64,000 bases of DNA from Mugil cephalus (taxonomy: Eukaryota; Chordata; Actinopteri; Mugiliformes; Mugilidae). The notes below the pieces were generated by a model. The model had not been told where the DNA came from and did no database searches. It was given only the letters and a program-made list of their open reading frames with translations. Location of the stretch: the NCBI RefSeq assembly GCF_022458985.1, contig NC_061781.1, positions 14,287,501 through 14,351,500 of the forward strand. The letters are read 5' to 3'. This document shows, one piece after another, positions 59,801 through 64,000 of this stretch; position 1 is the first letter of the stretch; every line of letters begins with the position of its first letter. The position numbers were made by a program, and so were the translations under genes.

Positions 59801-62800
59801 GCCTTTATTGTGTCATTGAAAAACAAAGCCCCCCTTTGAGGCGCTTGTGACCAATTACCAGGCCAGTTTGATTATATTTCCCCCATAGAAGAATTGTTGA
59901 TCAGGCAAGAGCTTCCTTTGTGCCAAAAGCCCTTTTCAGATTTTTCAGGGGCAAGAGCTGAATTGAATACTGTTGTCTTTTGAAACACTGAACAATGTCT
60001 TAACAGTAAAAAGAGCCTCTGCAACTGTTTTCTTTACCCTGGCACCTATTAATAGTGACAATGGGGAAAATGGACTGAAGTGATTTTGAGGAGCTCAGTC
60101 CCTCCTCTAACCCCTTCTCTTCCTCTAAGTTGCAGTACTCCAATTAAGTGCATAATGTATTCAGGTTGTAGCAGGTGTACCAATCGGGCCTTGGCCGCTC
60201 TAACTTGCTCATGTCGGGGGGGTTAGGGGTGGGCACGAGAACAGAGGGGCTAAAATGGACACTGCATGGGAGTGTGCCTGTAATTGACCTGTTTGCCTTT
60301 GTGTTTTATCTGCAGATTTGAAAAGTACAATAAAGATGGGGAGACTCTCTACGCAACTGTTGGCTACATGACAGTTTATAATTACTACGTGTACCCAGAC
60401 AAAACCCGACCACGTGTAAGGTAATTGCTGGGGCAGCACGTGCCTTCCCATTCTTTTGTATGAAAAAGGAGTGGAAAATTATACATTTCTTTATCCTCTT
60501 CCCAAAGAGCCCAAATTACTGGCTTATATAGCCAACCATTCAACCAGATTTTGTTTCAGTACCAAACCAGGGTGATTTGTATCCGAAAACAACTTTATAG
60601 ATAAGCCTTTGATGTGATTTGATTTGTTGCATTGATGGATCAGCGTAACAATCTATTATTTTCTGCTTTCAATCAGCAAGTGCCTGTTCCTACCGAGGGG
60701 AAAAACAACTCGGATGCCACATGAATGTGTTCTGTGACTAATTTTGAACAAACCTCTTCCCTCACTGCTTCTCCGTGCGTGTCTGACCTTTAACTAAACA
60801 GCCAAATGTTGATCCTGCCTCCGTTCCAAGGAGAGGGTCACGGAGCTCAGCTTCTGGAGGCAGTGCACAGATTTTATTGCAGCCTGCCCAAAGTGCAAGA
60901 CATCACAGGTGAGCATCTGACTTAAAAAAAAAAAAAATAAACGAAAAGCGTGGACTCTGTTTAAAATGGTGGGATAAACATTTAATCTAAAACCCAGGCG
61001 TCGCCCGCGAACAGTTTAAATGATTTTTCTCTGCAGTTGGTGGATCCAGACGGTGAGCTAATTTGAAGGGCTGGCTTGTATGCCAGAATGTGCTCTATTG
61101 AAACTAGTTGGATTGAAATAGATTCTTTGCATGGAGACGGAGGATGAATACTAAAGAGGCATCCCAGCTTTTTCCTTTCACAGTGAAAAACCCTTTCAAG
61201 AAAGAACTTTTTTAAGAATAAGCGGTGAATAGGCAGAAGGTTCCTGGTAGCAGTTCGACTGGCCCCCGAGTAATATCGCTCCACTTATATTTACGTTTGA
61301 AATATGTGGATTTTATGGACGTAAAAACCTTTCCCCTCATCCTCCAACGTAACACACATAGCATAGGTGGAACATCAGGTGTGGTATGATGTTAACTCCT
61401 CTTAACTGTGTTTCTGTTTCCAGCTGAAGACCCGTCTGAGAACTACGTGAAGCTGAGAGACTACGTGCTGGCGAAGCTTTGCCAGGGCCTTCCTTCCTTC
61501 GCCGTAGACAAGCTGCCCCTCGGCTTCTCGGCCGACATGGTCAAAGAGGCGCAAGACAAGCTGAAAATTAATAAGGTGCTACAAGTGTGAACATATACGA
61601 CACCAGTAATCTGTTCTTTTAATGAATGTTTATGGTTGTGTTCATGAAATGTCAAAAAAATGTAAAAGGATTATCATTAATTCACAGAGTCTGGTTCAAA
61701 ACGACCAAATATTTATTGTGCATTGATTATTAATCTTTTTATCACTGTTTTTGCTTTGTAAATGATTAGTACAATACTTCACTCACCTGTCACAGTGACT
61801 TAAGTCCAAGAAAATAGGACAGTCGTGCTGATGATGAGGATGATTGAAGGCCATCCCACAGGCTTTCTTTATCCACATCCAAACACAGTTGACTGAAAAC
61901 AGACATTTTGGAAACTGCCTTCCAAAGTTACGCCGTTCTGAAATTACATCTGCACTTTTGACCGGCAGTTTTTGTCTTGTGATGTGTGTGAATCAGAATC
62001 CGAGTGCCTTTATTTTTTCTTTTGCAAAAAGATCTACAACTAAATTTGCAGCGCTACATCTATTTGGCGCTGGGTTAAAAGGACAAACAAAACATCAACA
62101 CAGACATGCATTCAGAATAAGTAATGAATACATTTAAAAACTACAATGCTCCCAGAAAAGAGTAGCACCATTTCACAGTCTTTTAATAATTTCGTTGCTC
62201 TGGTTGAAGAGCCCGAGGGCCCGGGGGTAGTGCTGTTGTTTGTGTTGTTTAATCTGAATGTGCTGTGCTGAGAGTCCTAACGGGAATTATTACATGTTTA
62301 CACATTCGTGCACTATTGTTTGTACATCATGGAGGAACAGAGTTCTGTGGAGATCACCACAACATAATCCAGTTGTAGCTAGTGTTGTTGGTAATGTACC
62401 AGAGATGACTGACTTCAGAGTCTTATATCACTGCCTGTTTCAGGTGTCTTTTCTGTGTTTTCATGTAGAAAGAATATTTTTACAACATATGATAAAACCC
62501 CAATGTAGAAAAATATATATTAGGTGGAACATACATAAGTTATGTTTCATATTGTATGGTACTTAAAGGAAGTTAAAGTTTTGACAGAAACTCAAATGGA
62601 CTGAAGGTTTCTAGTTAGTCACTCTTTTCCACAGTATCCAGAAAACCACACAGAAAGCCACATTAGAGGTTCTTCTTGAGAAGATTCATACTCTAGACTT
62701 CCCTCAGACCTCGTCCTGGGAACTGCATTTAATTCCCAATGAGTCATAATGAAAAGTAATAACATTTATCAACATTTTAAAACTTTATTTTTTATTTTCT

Positions 62801-62925
62801 TCCTGCAGAAACACGCGAGACGGGTGTACGAAATCCTGCGTCTGCGAGCGACGGACATGAGCGACGAAGAGAAAGCGCGGGAGTACCGTTTGGAGGTGAA
62901 GAAGAGGCTATTTGGACCATACAGG
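50878..62925 (+). CDS. hat1: Histone acetyltransferase type B catalytic subunit (hat1), 3'-partial
   Basis: Ten coding exons: 50878-50884, 51495-51566, 51900-51975, 54635-54755, 59306-59482, 59605-59726, 60316-60420, 60802-60908, 61424-61575 and 62809-62925. Phase is continuous for 352 residues (human 419), so about 65 C-terminal residues (after FGPYR) lie beyond the window. The last exon ends at donor GTGAGC (62926). The acetyl-CoA loop QGEGHGAQLLEA and the catalytic-Glu segment DITAEDPSENYVKLRDYV are intact. Hat1 acetylates newly made histone H4 at K5 and K12 with RbAp46/48 before chromatin assembly. The first coding exon has only 7 coding bases (ATG GCG G). The N-terminus MAGVNTMEKKLAEYK is about 11 residues shorter than the human form I recall. 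Confidence 0.97.
50885..51494 (+). other. hat1 intron 1
   Basis: Starts GTAAGA next to the promoter, ends TTTCCACAG. No further feature recognised. Confidence 0.6.
51976..54634 (+). other. hat1 intron 3 (2.66 kb)
   Basis: A hAT-like fragment lies at 52051-52330. The rest is AT-rich, with no exon or RNA gene recognised. Confidence 0.55.
52051..52330. mobile_element. hAT-like MITE fragment (GGGCGATATG family)
   Basis: TAAGGCTGGGCGATATGACC followed by TTATCGCGGTATTTTTC and TCACGGTATCATGGTATTA matches the left end of a widespread vertebrate MITE with CGGTATTT repeats. The right end was not found, so its limits are approximate. Confidence 0.5.
57731..58030. other. GC/CpG-rich island-like block with (GCC)n in hat1 intron
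   Basis: Contains GCCGCCGCCGCCGCCGCG (about 57932-57949) in locally GC-rich DNA, unlike the surrounding AT-rich intron. On the minus strand it could hold a GTGAGT donor (complement of ACTCACC near 57971-57977). It could be an alternative promoter, an antisense exon or part of a dispersed repeat; not resolved. Confidence 0.35.
58320..59110. promoter_or_regulatory. candidate conserved non-coding block in hat1 intron 4
   Basis: Nearly 800 bp of complex, repeat-free sequence without homology-bearing frames, carrying many short AT cores (GAACAATTACAATGG, AGGAATTAGCAG, GTTTTAATTGCC). The look is that of vertebrate conserved non-coding DNA. It lies on the dlx1/2 side of the block. Untested. Confidence 0.3.
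59790..60310. promoter_or_regulatory. candidate conserved non-coding block in hat1 intron 6
   Basis: The intron between exons 59605-59726 and 60316-60420 is almost free of repeats and has the same complex composition (TGACCAATTACCAGG, CCTATTAATAGTGAC, ACTCCAATTAAGTGC). Candidate enhancer; evidence is context only. Confidence 0.25.
60909..61423 (+). other. hat1 intron 8
   Basis: Short intron with an A-run near 60923-60936; nothing else recognised. Confidence 0.5.
61576..62808 (+). other. hat1 intron 9
   Basis: AT-rich; no recognised coding, RNA or mobile feature. Confidence 0.5.
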
Positions 62926-64000
62926 GTGAGCTCATTGCCGTCACAGCCTCAGAGTAGTGTACTTTACATGTCAGCGCGGAGTGGGTCAAAAAGTGCTCGC
63001 GGAACGACATCCTGAGTGATTCCCCCAAGTATTCAAATAAATGCGAACGCCAACTTGTCTCTGTTGCTGTCAAACAAGAATCCAGTCTGCAGTCTTCCAC
63101 CTTTTGTTAGCATAACATTATAGCCGCTCGGAGCAGGAAGAAAAATGGCCCGTGTACGGCGTACAGCCCTCCATTGTCGCTGTTTATTATGTTACCTTTT
63201 AAAACAGCAGAAAAATTGATCTTCAGTCCTGTGAAAATTGATAGATTACTAGTGCCGTATTGTTACAGCCACAATAGGGCGCACCAGGCGTCTGTGGTTT
63301 TGCTGCTGCCGGAGCTTTTTTCTATTCAGGCACATGTCATTAGTCAGGATTTGCATTTCTTTGGGAGAAATAATTTTCATGAAAGTGTGTTTAAAGCACT
63401 TTGTCAAAAAGCTGCTTCTATTCAGAGTTCAGTTCTTTTCAAATGGCTTTTTTTTGATGTTTTCTCATGTGTTTTTTTTTTCCTCTTGGCAAGTTTCTTT
63501 TGAGTTTTAGAGATTCAGTGTAACAGAATATCGTAAGCGTCTCTGGCTTCGCGTTTCAGACATGACAGTGGGAAATGCTGAGTAGATCTGCCCTCCCGAG
63601 TTACTCCCCAACATCCTGTTTGCTTGTGACATTTTATGTTCGAGCTGCTCGCCGAGACTTTGCATACCATCCATTAGAGAATTTGCTGTCAGCAGGGTAA
63701 CCGCACGTCTCGAAAAAAAAAACGAAGAAAAAAAAAAAACGCAGAATCTGACATGGAAAAGACCTATGTGGTGAAGTGGGAAGGAGGAATTCCTTGGGAG
63801 AGTGGCAAAGAAAGATCTGGTGGCCAGATGCAGAGCGATTTTCCTTCCCTGAGGAGATTTAGCATGTAGTTAGTTGAATGGCAGGGGCCGGCGCTCTGTG
63901 AATGTGAAGGGGATTATACATTTCTGCTCCTACCCCCAGTTCCCCAGTGAGCGTGTGCGTGCTTCAGACAACAGATAGATGTGGACTAACTGAACCTGTA
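62926..64000 (+). other. start of hat1 intron 10 (runs off the window)
   Basis: Begins at GTGAGC after the codons for GPYR. Complex sequence with A runs near 63713-63738. The remaining hat1 exon(s), expected to encode the lysine-rich C-terminal helix, were not found here. Confidence 0.5.

Overview
The window is vertebrate nuclear DNA, most likely from a ray-finned (teleost, probably percomorph) fish. Genes are split into short coding exons with GT..AG introns. The introns carry teleost-type hAT and piggyBac-like MITEs plus long microsatellites. Five conserved genes lie in the order known from human 2q31: DCAF17 - CYBRD1 - DYNC1I2 - SLC25A12 - HAT1. No bacterial-type genes, CRISPR arrays or intact viral genes were seen. 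Comparisons with human proteins below are from memory, not from a search.

Layout: (1) 421-5080 (+), dcaf17, 5'-truncated, 12 coding exons; the fourth-last intron-exon region holds a hAT element nested in a TTAA-flanked MITE. (2) 7171-9372 (+), cybrd1, complete, 4 exons, b561-type ferric reductase with all four haem histidines. (3) 11717-29329 (+), dync1i2, complete, 17 coding exons, about 626 aa, with an in-frame cassette exon and a tandem NAGNAG acceptor. (4) 30482-47966 (-), slc25a12 (aralar1), complete, 18 coding exons, 677 aa, with one GC-AG intron. It is tail-to-tail with dync1i2, and poly(A) signals on opposite strands are only a few bases apart. (5) 50878-62925 (+), hat1, 10 coding exons in view; the 3' end lies beyond the window.

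The genes are not a pathway: an E3 ligase substrate receptor, an iron/ascorbate reductase, a dynein-1 subunit, a mitochondrial aspartate/glutamate carrier and a histone acetyltransferase. Their grouping is an ancient synteny block. In vertebrates it adjoins dlx1/dlx2 and is paralogous to the DYNC1I1-SLC25A13-DLX5/6 block, whose introns and exons hold DLX enhancers. The long, complex, repeat-free intronic stretches of dync1i2, slc25a12 and hat1 are therefore candidate long-range regulatory DNA; this is inference, not shown by the sequence alone.

I found no convincing new molecular system. The most notable local observations are the near-coincident convergent poly(A) signals, a four-copy 38-bp minisatellite with an X-box-like motif in each unit (dync1i2 intron), a 51-nt poly-C tract, a degraded hAT transposase remnant, nested transposons, the GC-AG intron, and alternative splice sites in the dynein intermediate chain.
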